A DNA stretch of 52,619 bases from CAYFQH01 sp964345215. GTDB taxonomy: Bacteria > Bacillota > Clostridia > Christensenellales > Aristaeellaceae. The stretch spans positions 1-52,619 of the forward strand of contig CAYFQH010000009.1 of assembly GCA_964345215.1 (NCBI GenBank), in the 5' to 3' direction. The position numbers and the translations under genes were made by a program. Position 1 is the first letter of the stretch; the number at the start of each line of letters is the position of its first letter. Of the stretch, positions 25,144 to 34,092 are shown piece by piece. The notes beneath the pieces are model-generated. The model did not search any database and was not told the DNA's origin. It saw only the letters and a program-made list of their open reading frames with translations.

Positions 25144-26817
25144 TTATTTTACTTTCTGTGCCTCTTGGCGCAGGGCCTTTAATGTTTTCATTATATTATT
25201 TTCGCCTCGGCCAAAATAGTCGTGGAGTTTTTCATATTCTTCAAATAGTTTTTGGTAAATGGCCACGTGCTGTGGTATCGGGGTAAAAATTACATCGCTT
25301 GGTTTGCCCATGGCATGGGTGGCATCAAAAATATCCTTATAGCCACCCCCTGCTTCACCTGCAGCTACCGCAGCAAAAATAGCGCTGCCAAGGGCCGGCC
25401 CCTGGTTTGACTTTGCAATATACACAGGCATGTTCAGCACATCTGCGTAAATTTGCATGGCCATGGGGTTTTTTTGGCTGATGCCTCCCGAGGCAAAAAA
25501 GCGGTTGACCTTAACGCCGTGGCGGCGGTAGTTTTCAACAATCATTTTGGTGCCGTAAGCGGTAGCCTCAATCAGGGCCCTGTACAGGTCTTCCGGGCCA
25601 GTTTGCAGGCTAAGGCCGATAAATAGCCCGGTTAAGTCTGCATCTACCAAAATGGAGCGGTTGCCGTTAAACCAGTCAAGAGCCAGTAGGCCGTGTTCCC
25701 CCGGGGCTTGTTTTTGGGCTAAAAAGGTCAGGTATTCGTGTAGAACCATTCCTTTTTGGCGGGCCTTTTCAGTATAATCAGGAGGGCAAAGGGTATCAGC
25801 AACCCAGGCAAAATGATCGCCTACACAACACTGGCCGGCGTCGTAGCCAAAAAAGCCTGGGAGGACTCCATCTTTTGAAATGCCGCAGATGCCGGGCACC
25901 TGCTTGGCTTGGTCAGACATTAAAATGTGGGCGGTGGAGGTGCCGATAATGGCCAGCATGTCACCTCCCTGGTCAATACCCACAGCGGGAATGCAGACAT
26001 GCCCGTCTACGTTGGCACTGGCAACGGGAATACCAGCCATTAACCCGAGCTGCTCTGCCATGGCTGGGGTAAGGGTGCCCACAGGGCTGCCTAAAGGGAT
26101 TAAGGGGAAGAAGTGCTTTTCGCTAATAACATGCTCAAGCCTTGGATCCAAGGCCTTTAAAAAATCTTGGTCAGGGTAGCCACTTTGGTAATGATACATG
26201 GCTTTATAGCTGGCGGCGCAAAGGCTGCGTCCGTAACTTTGGGTTAGCTGCCAAACAATCCAGTCCCCAGCTTCTATAAAGGTATACATTTTTTCATAAA
26301 TATCCGGGGCTTCATGAAGAATTTCAAGTAACTTTGGAAACAGCCATTCAGATGAAATTTTGCCCCCGTAGTCCTTCAGCCAAGGCAGTTCCAATTCTTC
26401 TGCCAGGGCTGTTATTTGACTGGCTTCTTTTTGAGCGGCATGGTGCTTCCATAACTTGGCATAGGCATGGGGCCGGTTAGCATATTCAGGTAAAAAACAT
26501 AGGGGGGTTCCATCTTTCCGGGTCGGCAAAACCGTACAGGAAGTAAAGTCAACCCCAATGCCAATCACATCTTCTTTATGTATACCTTTTTGGGCCATAA
26601 TAGCAGGAACTGTTTTATACAATACGTCTAAATAATCCTGGGGGTGCTGTAAAGCCCAGTCTTGCCCCAGCGTTTTACCAGAGGGAAGGGCCCTATCCAT
26701 TACCTGATGAGGATAAGAGAGGGCGCAGGAAGCCACTTCCTGGCCATTTTGGACATTAACCAAAATGGCTCTACCTGAAAGGGAGCCGTAATCGATGCCA
26801 ATGGTATATTTTGCCAT
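25144..26817 (-). CDS. araB: FGGY family ribulokinase (AraB-type)
   Basis: Phosphorylates L-ribulose (or a related ketopentose) in arabinose breakdown. The FGGY signs are clear: IGIDYGSLSGRA at the N-terminus, GVDFTSCT, VDGHVCIPAVG, and GTSTAHI for phosphate binding. ATG 26817 gives 557 residues, the family length; the open frame continues to 26985 but without conserved sequence. It has a near-perfect promoter and a terminator on each side. araA and araD are not nearby, so the exact substrate (L-ribulose, D-ribulose or xylulose) is less certain than the family. Confidence 0.9.
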   Translation of the reverse strand: MAKYTIGIDYGSLSGRAILVNVQNGQEVASCALSYPHQVMDRALPSGKTLGQDWALQHPQDYLDVLYKTVPAIMAQKGIHKEDVIGIGVDFTSCTVLPTRKDGTPLCFLPEYANRPHAYAKLWKHHAAQKEASQITALAEELELPWLKDYGGKISSEWLFPKLLEILHEAPDIYEKMYTFIEAGDWIVWQLTQSYGRSLCAASYKAMYHYQSGYPDQDFLKALDPRLEHVISEKHFFPLIPLGSPVGTLTPAMAEQLGLMAGIPVASANVDGHVCIPAVGIDQGGDMLAIIGTSTAHILMSDQAKQVPGICGISKDGVLPGFFGYDAGQCCVGDHFAWVADTLCPPDYTEKARQKGMVLHEYLTFLAQKQAPGEHGLLALDWFNGNRSILVDADLTGLFIGLSLQTGPEDLYRALIEATAYGTKMIVENYRRHGVKVNRFFASGGISQKNPMAMQIYADVLNMPVYIAKSNQGPALGSAIFAAVAAGEAGGGYKDIFDATHAMGKPSDVIFTPIPQHVAIYQKLFEEYEKLHDYFGRGENNIMKTLKALRQEAQKVK

Positions 26818-26953
26818 GTTTAAATATCCCCGTTCTTTTATTGATCCCTTGGGGCGCATTACGGCCCCGGCAGGCCAAAGAATGAAGGCCTGGGTTTTTT
26901 TCATATCCTTCTTTGCGAATCCTTTTAAAAGGGAAGGGTATAAGTCATAACAT

Positions 26954-26982
26954 ATTATAAAAAAACCGGTCGAAACTGTCAA
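26954..26982 (-). promoter_or_regulatory. strong promoter of araB
   Basis: On the minus strand TTGACA (26977-26982), 17 bases, TATAAT (26954-26959): full consensus. The leader of about 130 bases contains AGGCC/GGCCT and GGGGC/GCCCC hairpins but no clear terminator. Confidence 0.85.
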
Positions 26983-26998
26983 CAAATATGGATTGAAT

Positions 26999-27036
26999 AA
27001 AAAAACAGTGCCCTTTATTTAAATGGCACTGTTTTT
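26999..27036. terminator. terminator between fba and araB
   Basis: AAAAAACAGTGCC pairs with GGCACTGTTTTTT around a 12-base loop, 18 bases past the fba stop. Confidence 0.92.
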
Positions 27037-27053
27037 TCACTCATTGCGTATGC

Positions 27054-27917
27054 TTAGGCCTTGCCTAAACCACCAAAGAGGGTGAATTTTTCTTTAATGG
27101 TATTTTTAATGGCAGCTACGCCGGGGCCTAATAATTTTCTTGGGTCAAAGCCTTTGCCCTGTAAATCTTTGCCTTCCTCAATGTATTTACGGGTGGCAGC
27201 AGCAAAAGACAGCTGACATTCAGTGTTCACGTTAATTTTACTTACCCCAAGGCTGATGGCTTCTTGAATCATGTTTTCAGGAATGCCTGTGCCTCCGTGT
27301 AAAACCAGGGGGATGTGGTTGGTAGCTTTTTGAATTTCGGCTAGGGCACCAAAATCAAGGCCCTTCCAATTTTCGGGGTAGATGCCGTGAATGTTGCCGA
27401 TGCCGGCGGCTAAAAAGTCGATGCCCAGTTCTGCAATAATTCGGCATTCTTCCGGGTCTGCAATTTCGCCCGTGCCGAGCACCCCGTCTTCTTCGCCGCC
27501 AATAGAGCCAACCTCAGCTTCAATAGAAAGGCCGGCCTGGTGAGCAAGGGCTACCAGCTCTTTTGTTTTTGCAACGTTTTCCTCAAAGGGGTAGTGGCTG
27601 CCGTCAAACATAATGGAGGTAAAGCCCGCAGCGATACAGGCCTTAGCTCCTTCGTAGGAGCCGTGGTCTAAATGCAGTGCTATGGGAACAGTGATGTTTA
27701 AACTTTTATCAAGGGATTTCACCATAGCAACAACCACTTCAAAACCGCCCATGTACTTTGCGGCCCCTTCGGACACACCTAAAATAACAGGCGTTTTTGT
27801 TTCCTGGGCTGTTTCAAGGGTAGCTTTTGTCCACTCCAGGTTGTTAATGTTAATGTGTGCAATGGCGTAGTGGCCATCTCTTGCCTTTAAAAGCATATCT
27901 TTTGCATTTACCAGCAT
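27054..27917 (-). CDS. fba: class II fructose-bisphosphate aldolase
   Basis: Zinc-dependent aldolase of the class II FBA/tagatose-bisphosphate aldolase family. D84 and H85 in HLDHGS are the catalytic aspartate and a zinc ligand; EAEVGSIGGEEDG, LHGGTGIP and the final phosphate-binding segment INVNTE are intact. ATG 27917 gives 287 residues with GGGAGGG upstream; the in-frame ATG at 27938 has no such site. Substrate could be fructose- or tagatose-bisphosphate. It lies between ogg and araB, with a terminator before araB. Confidence 0.93.
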   Translation of the reverse strand: MLVNAKDMLLKARDGHYAIAHININNLEWTKATLETAQETKTPVILGVSEGAAKYMGGFEVVVAMVKSLDKSLNITVPIALHLDHGSYEGAKACIAAGFTSIMFDGSHYPFEENVAKTKELVALAHQAGLSIEAEVGSIGGEEDGVLGTGEIADPEECRIIAELGIDFLAAGIGNIHGIYPENWKGLDFGALAEIQKATNHIPLVLHGGTGIPENMIQEAISLGVSKINVNTECQLSFAAATRKYIEEGKDLQGKGFDPRKLLGPGVAAIKNTIKEKFTLFGGLGKA

Positions 27918-28005
27918 ACAATTCCCTCCCAATATCATAAAACATAAGTTATATCCTCATTAGTATACGCCAGGATGCCCAAATAGGCAATGAAAAGGCA
28001 AAATT

Positions 28006-28845
28006 TTAATTGTTTTTTGCCTTTTCGTTCAGGTGAGCCCGGGCCCAGTTAAAGGTAAACTGCTGGGCAATACCTCCATAGGGCAAAACTTCATCAGGGT
28101 AGCCTGAGGGGAAGAAGGCAGCCAAGGCCCGCTTCATCCAAACATCCATGGGCACAGTGTTAAAGCGCCCCTGGGAAAAAAGCAAAACACAGTCGGCTAC
28201 TTTATCGCCAACGCCATATATTTGCTTTAAGTGAGCCCTGGCTTCCTGGTCGCTTAAACTTTGCAATATTTTCTCATTTACAGTGCCTTCGGCAATTTTT
28301 TTAGCGGCATCAATCATATACTTGGCCCGAAAGCCTGCCCGCAGAGGAGCCAGGTCATCAGGTTCAAGGGCTGCCAAAACCTCGGGGGCAGGGAAGGCGA
28401 AAAGTCCTGGGGCAAGTTGAGGCCCAAAATGTTCACGCAGCCTTTGTACAATCCCCGTAATTCTTGGAATGTGATTGTTTTGACTGATGATAAAAGAGAG
28501 CACTGTTTCAAAAAAAGGCTGGCGCAAAACACGAATGCCAGGAGAAAAGGCGATACATTCATCCAAAGGAGGATGTTGCGAAAACAAGGCCTTTAAGGCC
28601 GTATAATCTATATCCAGGGCAAAATAATATTGCCAAAACAAATCATCTTCGCTGGTGAAAGGCCGGGGCAGCAGGTTTTGTATTGTAAGGTAATTTCCAT
28701 CATAGCTGGCCAGAACTGCCTTGTTTTCAGCCACACCCATATAGCCCCCGTCCTCGGTTTTTTGCCAGGTGAAACTTTGGCCGCAAAACAGGGTTTCTTC
28801 TAATGAAAAACCGGCCAGGGGGTAAGTGAATTGATTTTTTTCCAT
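28006..28845 (-). CDS. ogg: 8-oxoguanine DNA glycosylase/AP lyase (OGG family)
   Basis: Removes oxidised guanine from DNA. N-terminal OGG_N region (FCGQSFTW) and a helix-hairpin-helix-GPD domain: IYGVGDKVADC holds the Schiff-base lysine K215, and D234 in PMDVWMKR is the catalytic aspartate. At 279 residues it is a clostridial-type OGG, similar in layout to eukaryotic OGG1 rather than AlkA. GGAGA lies upstream of the ATG. A divergent promoter region separates it from the yvlD-like gene. Confidence 0.9.
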   Translation of the reverse strand: MEKNQFTYPLAGFSLEETLFCGQSFTWQKTEDGGYMGVAENKAVLASYDGNYLTIQNLLPRPFTSEDDLFWQYYFALDIDYTALKALFSQHPPLDECIAFSPGIRVLRQPFFETVLSFIISQNNHIPRITGIVQRLREHFGPQLAPGLFAFPAPEVLAALEPDDLAPLRAGFRAKYMIDAAKKIAEGTVNEKILQSLSDQEARAHLKQIYGVGDKVADCVLLFSQGRFNTVPMDVWMKRALAAFFPSGYPDEVLPYGGIAQQFTFNWARAHLNEKAKNN

Positions 28846-28887
28846 AATTTCTCCTTATAAAGGGACAGGGCTTTAGGCAACATCCTT

Positions 28888-28896
28888 ATTATAGCA
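28888..28896 (-). promoter_or_regulatory. extended -10 promoter of ogg
   Basis: Minus-strand TGCTATAAT, 43 bases upstream of the start codon. Confidence 0.6.
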
Positions 28897-28932
28897 CATC
28901 AAGGGATAAAATAAGCAAAGGGAGGGGATGAC

Positions 28933-28962
28933 TTGAAGAAAGAGAAACAGCAGTGCTATAAT
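28933..28962 (+). promoter_or_regulatory. promoter of the yvlD-like gene
   Basis: TTGAAG (28933-28938), 18 bases, TATAAT (28957-28962) with a TGC extension. Confidence 0.65.
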
Positions 28963-28992
28963 AAAGCCGAGAATTTAAAAGGCAGGTGAACC

Positions 28993-29340
28993 ATGTTACA
29001 GTTCGTTTCTTGCATTGTTACCTTACCCCTGGCAGTATTTCTGCTGGAAATGCTTGGGCTGGAAGGTGCTATTCTTACCAAAAACTATGTAAACGCTGCC
29101 ATTGGGGGGGCGGTTTTAGGGATTATTCATATTACCATCAGGCCCATTATAAAGGTGTTGCTAAAGGTGTTTAACTGGTTAACCCTTGGGCTTTTGTTTG
29201 TTTTGGTAGACGCAGGGCTGGTGATGCTGTGCAGCTGGCTGGTACCCCAATACTTTGAGGTGCCTTCCTTTATTTGGGCGGTTGTAATTGCCCTGATGAT
29301 TAACCTGGTTCGTACGGTACTTAAATTTATATTCAAGTAA
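28993..29340 (+). CDS. YvlD/phage holin family 4 membrane protein
   Basis: A 115-residue protein with four predicted membrane segments, matching the Phage_holin_4_2/YvlD family in length and in the sequence around the second and third helices (GIIHITIRPIIKVL then LTLGLLFVLVDAGLVML). Despite the family name these chromosomal proteins are not part of a phage; in Bacillus yvlD sits in a cell-envelope stress operon. Its function is unknown. AGGTGA upstream of the ATG. It begins a possible operon with rpiB and the exporter genes. Confidence 0.85.
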   Translation: MLQFVSCIVTLPLAVFLLEMLGLEGAILTKNYVNAAIGGAVLGIIHITIRPIIKVLLKVFNWLTLGLLFVLVDAGLVMLCSWLVPQYFEVPSFIWAVVIALMINLVRTVLKFIFK

Positions 29341-29360
29341 AATAAAAAGGAGAGAGTGAA

Positions 29361-29813
29361 ATGATCGCAATTGCATGTGACCACACGGGAGTGGAGTTAA
29401 AGGAAAAAATCAAAGGGCTGATAGAGGAAATGAACCTTTCTTACAAGGACTTTGGAACCGATTCAACAAAATCTACCGATTACCCCCAGTGGGGTTATAA
29501 GGCTGCCAAAGCCATTGTACAGGGGGAGTGTGACCGGGGCATACTAATTTGCGGCACAGGGGTGGGCATTGGCCTTGCAGCCAACAAGGTAGACGGCATT
29601 CGCTGCGCTACCTGCTCCGAGCCTTACACTGCCTACATGGCTAAAAAGCACAACAACTGCAACATGATCTCTATTGGGGCCAGGGTTTTAGGCGAGGATT
29701 TGGCCAAAATGATTGTAAAAACCTTTTTAGATACGGAGTTTGAAGGGGGAAGACACCAGCAGCGCGTAGACCAGATTACTCAAATTGAACAGGGAACGGA
29801 AAACTTTAACTAA
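29361..29813 (+). CDS. rpiB: ribose-5-phosphate isomerase B
   Basis: Interconverts ribose 5-phosphate and ribulose 5-phosphate; related enzymes act on allose or galactose 6-phosphate. CDHTG at the N-terminus, C64 in LICGTGVGIG (the proposed catalytic base) and H97 in AKKHNNCN are present. Length 150 is normal. GGAGAG precedes the ATG. It lies 20 bases after the yvlD-like gene. Confidence 0.94.
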   Translation: MIAIACDHTGVELKEKIKGLIEEMNLSYKDFGTDSTKSTDYPQWGYKAAKAIVQGECDRGILICGTGVGIGLAANKVDGIRCATCSEPYTAYMAKKHNNCNMISIGARVLGEDLAKMIVKTFLDTEFEGGRHQQRVDQITQIEQGTENFN

Positions 29814-29832
29814 GCTTTGCGGAGTGACGTGA

Positions 29833-30606
29833 ATGAAACAAGAATCGGCAATTATGGAAAGTGTGCAGCTGGCCGGGCGCATTATTTTAGAAAACGGCGG
29901 GGAGACCTACCGGGTTGAGGATACGGTAGAGAGGATGGGCAAGGCCATGGGCTGCGAAGAAGTAGACGTGTTTGCCGTACCCAGCGGGGTTTTTATTACT
30001 CTGCACTTTCCCGGCGGCTCTGAAAGAACCACCATAAACCGTATCCGCAGCCGGGGCATTAACCTGTCTAAGGTAGACCAGGCGAACCAGGTGAGCAGAC
30101 AGCTGGCCTTGGGAGAGATTGATGCCATGAAGGCCCGGGACATTTTAAAGAGCATCCGCCGGGGAGAGAATGCCCTGCTGAATAAATTACAGCCTTACGC
30201 GGCAGGGTTTTCTTCTGCCGCCTTTGCCTTTTTGTTTGGGGGCGGCTATATTGAAGCGTTGGTAGCCTGTATTTGTGCCATTTTAACCCAATGGCTTATC
30301 CGCTTGTTTGTGCGCTACCAAATGCACCAAATTGTAACCCATATTATCGGCGGTATGATTTGCACCCTAATCCCCCTTTGTTTTCACTATATAACAGGCC
30401 TTGGAATGGTAGACCCCATGGTAGCAGGCAGTTTAATGCCCCTGGTGCCGGGCCTTGCCATGGCAAATGCAGTGCAGGACGGGGTTAGAGGGGACTTGCT
30501 TTCGGGCATCATCCATGCTGTAAATGCCTTGCTTATTGCCGGGCTGATGGCCGGGGGGGCCATTTTGGCCCAGAATATTTTTCAGCTGCTGACAGGAGGC
30601 CGGTAA
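29833..30606 (+). CDS. threonine/serine exporter, ThrE N-terminal type (DUF1212)
   Basis: The first half of a split ThrE-type amino-acid exporter. A soluble N-terminal part with the family motif LENGGETYRVEDTVERM is followed by four or five membrane helices starting near residue 120. The partner domain is encoded by the very next gene, whose ATG follows the stop codon directly. The exported amino acid is not known for this group. Confidence 0.9.
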   Translation: MKQESAIMESVQLAGRIILENGGETYRVEDTVERMGKAMGCEEVDVFAVPSGVFITLHFPGGSERTTINRIRSRGINLSKVDQANQVSRQLALGEIDAMKARDILKSIRRGENALLNKLQPYAAGFSSAAFAFLFGGGYIEALVACICAILTQWLIRLFVRYQMHQIVTHIIGGMICTLIPLCFHYITGLGMVDPMVAGSLMPLVPGLAMANAVQDGVRGDLLSGIIHAVNALLIAGLMAGGAILAQNIFQLLTGGR

Positions 30607-31071
30607 ATGGGAGTGGAATTGATACGGGCGATTTTATCCAGCTTTTTTGCGACCATGGGCTTTGGTTTTTTGCTTCAGGCCCCTAAAAAATCTATTTTTT
30701 GGGGTGCTTTAATTGGTATGTTCGGTTACTTGCTTTATTTTACCCTAAGCCAGTTTTTGGCCCTGGGGCAAATGTCTATGTTTTTTGCCTCGGTCATCGC
30801 TTCCATTTTAGGGCAGATTGCCGCCCGTAAAATGCGCATTGCAGCGACAGTGTTTACCACCTTATCCATTATTCCCCTGGTTCCGGGGCTGGCCCTGTAT
30901 ATGGGCATGTCTTACTTTGGAGAGGGGCTAAGCGAAATTGGCGGCCAAACCCTGTGGACGGCCATGGTGGATATTTTGATGATTGCCCTGGGCTTGGCTG
31001 TAGGAGCCTTTATTTTACGGTTGGTATATGCAAAGGAAAGCAAGGGAAGACAAAAAAAGAAGGCCATATAG
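30607..31071 (+). CDS. threonine/serine exporter, ThrE C-terminal type (DUF3815)
   Basis: A 154-residue membrane protein with four to five helices, including ALIGMFGYLLYF and the motif SIIPLVPGLALYMGM shared with the upstream partner's PLVPGLAMANAV. Together the two genes replace the single fused ThrE of Actinobacteria. No gap separates the two genes, so translation is coupled. Its stop codon lies inside the terminator hairpin. Confidence 0.9.
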   Translation: MGVELIRAILSSFFATMGFGFLLQAPKKSIFWGALIGMFGYLLYFTLSQFLALGQMSMFFASVIASILGQIAARKMRIAATVFTTLSIIPLVPGLALYMGMSYFGEGLSEIGGQTLWTAMVDILMIALGLAVGAFILRLVYAKESKGRQKKKAI

Positions 31072-31083
31072 CCTTCTTTTTTT
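31052..31083. terminator. bidirectional terminator over the end of the exporter gene
   Basis: AAAAAAAGAAGGC pairs with GCCTTCTTTTTTT around a short loop that contains the stop codon; convergent with the carboxypeptidase gene. Confidence 0.92.
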
Positions 31084-31087
31084 GAAT

Positions 31088-32572
31088 TTAATGATACCGG
31101 CGGGTTTGCCTTTTAGGCAGTTTGTTGCGCTTTTTAGGCAAGGTGCCAATCAGGCGTAAAAGCCCCCGGATAAGCAAGAAGATAACGAAGAGAACCAGCA
31201 GGATGAACAAAACCACTTCCAGGGTAAGAGGAGGGAAAGGATTTGGATCGGCATAGGTTTCCTCTTCAATTTGGGCCAGGGTTTTTGGGGCGTTTTCCCG
31301 TTTGGCAACAGAGCGGGAAGCAACCAGCTGGTAGGCGGAGGTATTCCCGTTTTCTTCAATGTAGTAAAGGGTGCCTAGCTTTTGACCGGCGTTAACCGGG
31401 GCCACCAGGTCTTCATACTCTACCAGCACAATGTCATAGAGCCGTTCTGACAGGTACTCCAGCTCTTTTTTAGGGGCGATAATGGTGGGGATATTGTCAC
31501 TTTCTTCAGGCACAATATCAAGTAATACCCGGCCCAGGTCCGTATCATCTGTTGAATAACCCGAAAGATTTACATAAAGGGGGTTTTCGTTATATAAATC
31601 AACAGGGGTGGTGCTTTGGTATTGGGAAAAGCCGTAGTCCATCATTTTAATGGTATCGGTCCACCGGTTGTAATAGCCCGAATAAAAAACAACGGAAATC
31701 AAGGTAATGCCGTCTCGTTCAGCCGCCCCAACAAAACAGTACCCAGAACGAAAAGCAGTGCCGGTTTTAATGCCGATGCCGTCAGGATAGTAATATTTAT
31801 TGTCTGAATCTGCCTCCAAAAACCGGTAGCGGTTGGCGTTTAGGGTTCGGGATCTTTTCATGTTGCTTTGGGGCAGGGGGTAGGAGGTGGTTTTTGATAT
31901 GGTGCGAAATAATTCGTCGGTCATGGCCTGGCGGGCAATGGCGGCCATATCCCTGGCACTGGTAACATGGTAGGTGTCGGGGTAGCCATGGGTGTTTGAA
32001 AAATGAGTATTTTTTAAGGAAAGAACATTCACTGCGTAGTCATTCATCATATCGATAAAGTTATCGATAGAACCGGCGGCTGCCTCGGCCAGCATGTTGG
32101 CTCCCTCGTTACCTGAGCGGATCATGGTGGCGTAAAGCAGGTCTTTGTAGTTTATTTCCTCCCCTACTTGCAGAGGAATGGTGCTGGAATCTTCGGGAAT
32201 GGTTAAAGCAGAGTCACTGGCAACAACCTTTTGCTCTAAAAGACCTTCCTGCTGGCCAATAATCGAAGCCAGGTAAACAGTTAAAATTTTGGTGGTAGAA
32301 GAAGGGTTCATGGGCTCATCGGGGTTTTTTTCAAAAATAACCGTGCCGCTGTTTGCCTCGATCAAAATGGCAGAGGTGGCATAAATTTGATCCGGTGTTA
32401 AATCTTCCGGGTGGGCCGCATCATAATCAGGGGCTGAAGGGGAAAGGATAGGCTCAACAAAGTTGCTCATGTTCTCTTCTTCCCCAAAAACAGGAAGGAA
32501 AGAGGAAAACAAGAAGACAGCAAGGAATATATATATAAAGCTCTTTTGAAAAGCTTTAACAAAATGTGCCAT
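31088..32572 (-). CDS. D-alanyl-D-alanine carboxypeptidase (DacF-type low-molecular-weight PBP)
   Basis: Trims the terminal D-Ala from peptidoglycan stem peptides outside the cell. A signal peptide ends near residue 30. The S11-family active site is complete: SxxK with S92 and K95, SGN at 153-155, and KTG near residue 267. After a C-terminal beta domain, a membrane helix (LEVVLFILLVLFVIFLLI) and a basic tail anchor it, so it is fixed at both the outside and membrane. At 494 residues it is longer than typical DacF. GGAGG lies 5 bases before the ATG. Confidence 0.93.
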   Translation of the reverse strand: MAHFVKAFQKSFIYIFLAVFLFSSFLPVFGEEENMSNFVEPILSPSAPDYDAAHPEDLTPDQIYATSAILIEANSGTVIFEKNPDEPMNPSSTTKILTVYLASIIGQQEGLLEQKVVASDSALTIPEDSSTIPLQVGEEINYKDLLYATMIRSGNEGANMLAEAAAGSIDNFIDMMNDYAVNVLSLKNTHFSNTHGYPDTYHVTSARDMAAIARQAMTDELFRTISKTTSYPLPQSNMKRSRTLNANRYRFLEADSDNKYYYPDGIGIKTGTAFRSGYCFVGAAERDGITLISVVFYSGYYNRWTDTIKMMDYGFSQYQSTTPVDLYNENPLYVNLSGYSTDDTDLGRVLLDIVPEESDNIPTIIAPKKELEYLSERLYDIVLVEYEDLVAPVNAGQKLGTLYYIEENGNTSAYQLVASRSVAKRENAPKTLAQIEEETYADPNPFPPLTLEVVLFILLVLFVIFLLIRGLLRLIGTLPKKRNKLPKRQTRRYH

Positions 32573-32673
32573 TTAAACCTCCACCATGTAAAATAAACTG
32601 TACCTGCTAATTATACATGGCTTTGACTTTTTTGTATAGAACGGCATTTAAATGAACCGTAAGGGAGTTTTGG

Positions 32674-33576
32674 ATGATGGAAAAACATGCTTGGGTTGTG
32701 ATTAACCCGGTGGCCGGGGGCGGCAAGGGCATAAAACACCAAGAGAAGATTGTAAACAAACTAAAAGATATATACAGTCAGGTAACCTGCTTTGTTACAA
32801 AGCAAAAGGACGATGGAATTAAAATTGGGATGAGGGCTTGTGAAGAAAAAATTGATGCAGTTTACTGTGTAGGGGGCGATGGCACGGTGCAAGAAGTGGT
32901 AAAAGGCATCGCCGAGCAACCCTACCGCCCTGTATTGGGGGTAATCCCCCTGGGTACCTATAATGCCTTCGCCAGAATGGTAAAACTACCCATGTCTTTT
33001 GAAAAAAACATTCAAAACCTGGACAAAATGGAAACAAGGTGGATCGATATTGGAAAAATTAACAATACGTATTTTTTGTTTTTAGTCAGTGTGGGCAGGC
33101 TGGCAGAACCTTTTCATCAGGTTACCAGCGAGCAAAAAAGCAAGTTTGGTATTTTAAGCTACTTTTTTGAAGGGATGAAAAAAATTCCCGAAGACAGGCC
33201 TTTTACTTATGCAGTTTACACCCGACAGGAGCGGCTGGAAATACAATCGTCCCTGATGATGTTTGCTTTAACCAACTATGTGGGCAGCATTAAATTTGCC
33301 GGGGCCGACATTGACCAGGCTGACGGGCAGGGGCATTTGCTTATTTTAAAAAATGTGGATATTCTAAAAAAAACCCAGGTTTTGCTTAACGCCCTGCAGC
33401 AAAAAGTTGAGCAGAGCAACCAGGTCATTTCGCTGATTACCGATCAGATAACCATTGAAGCCTTGGAGGAAGGAAGCCCCGAAACAGATATTGACGGAGA
33501 TCAGGGCCCCCCTTTTCCCCTTAATATACAGGTGCTTAAAGAGCATATTCAAGTTTTCGTGCCTGGGGATGCCTAA
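32674..33576 (+). CDS. YegS/BmrU family diacylglycerol-kinase-like lipid kinase
   Basis: A 300-residue enzyme of the diacylglycerol kinase catalytic family. N-terminal VVINPVAGGGKG and GGDGTVQEVVKG form the nucleotide-binding site; a C-terminal beta domain follows. The lipid substrate is unknown: diacylglycerol or undecaprenol are the usual candidates. Two ATGs in tandem (32674, 32677) follow AAGGGAG. The gene precedes the broken Nudix gene by 17 bases and probably shares its transcript. Confidence 0.88.
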   Translation: MMEKHAWVVINPVAGGGKGIKHQEKIVNKLKDIYSQVTCFVTKQKDDGIKIGMRACEEKIDAVYCVGGDGTVQEVVKGIAEQPYRPVLGVIPLGTYNAFARMVKLPMSFEKNIQNLDKMETRWIDIGKINNTYFLFLVSVGRLAEPFHQVTSEQKSKFGILSYFFEGMKKIPEDRPFTYAVYTRQERLEIQSSLMMFALTNYVGSIKFAGADIDQADGQGHLLILKNVDILKKTQVLLNALQQKVEQSNQVISLITDQITIEALEEGSPETDIDGDQGPPFPLNIQVLKEHIQVFVPGDA

Positions 33577-33593
33577 TATCAAAGGAGAAGTTT

Positions 33594-34065
33594 ATGAAAA
33601 ACTATATCCGCTATATGCGTAAGAGAATCGGTAATGATCCCTTGATTATCGTGGGAGCGGCGGTGATTGTAGAAAACGAAAGAGGAGAACTGCTGCTGCA
33701 AAAGCGAAGGGATAACAGTTTGTGGGGTTATGCCGGGGGGTGTTGAATACGGTGAGCCCCTTGAAGAGGCAGCAGCACGGGAATTGTACGAAGAAACAGG
33801 CTTGATTGCAAAAGAATTGGTGTTTTTCAGAAGTTTTTCCGGTAAACAGATGTTGTATACCTACCCAAATGCAGATCAGGTATATGTAATTGAACATTTG
33901 TTTGTATGTAAAAACGATGAAGGGACGACAATGGCCCAGGTGGAGGAAGTGGAGGAATTAAAGTTTTTGCACTGGAGTAAAATAAACGATTTCACAAAAA
34001 TCTCGCCTCTTTGCCGTCCGGGGCTAAAGGCTTATATTGATTTAAAAGAGAAGGAACAAAAATAA
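33594..34065 (+). pseudogene. Nudix hydrolase, frameshifted in a G6 run
   Basis: ATG 33594 with AAAGGAGAAG upstream starts a Nudix reading frame that reaches NSLWGYAGG and then stops at a TGA just after GGGGGG (33735-33740). The rest of the protein, including the Nudix box (GEPLEEAAARELYEETGL), continues without a break one frame away to 34065. Joined, the two parts give about 156 residues, the normal length. Restoring the frame needs one G fewer or two more in the run; two more would give the canonical GG-x-VExGE spacing. It may be a real lesion, slippage-controlled expression or an assembly error. Confidence 0.85.
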
Positions 34066-34092
34066 AAAGAAGGCATTGCCTTCTTTTTATTT
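34061..34092. terminator. bidirectional terminator after the Nudix gene
   Basis: AATAAAAAGAAGGC pairs with GCCTTCTTTTTATT. It overlaps the last codons of both the Nudix and the convergent AraC-type gene. Confidence 0.9.

Noticed and set aside
28993..29340. Phage holin family name as evidence of a prophage
   Set aside because: YvlD-like proteins are ordinary chromosomal membrane proteins and no phage genes flank this one.
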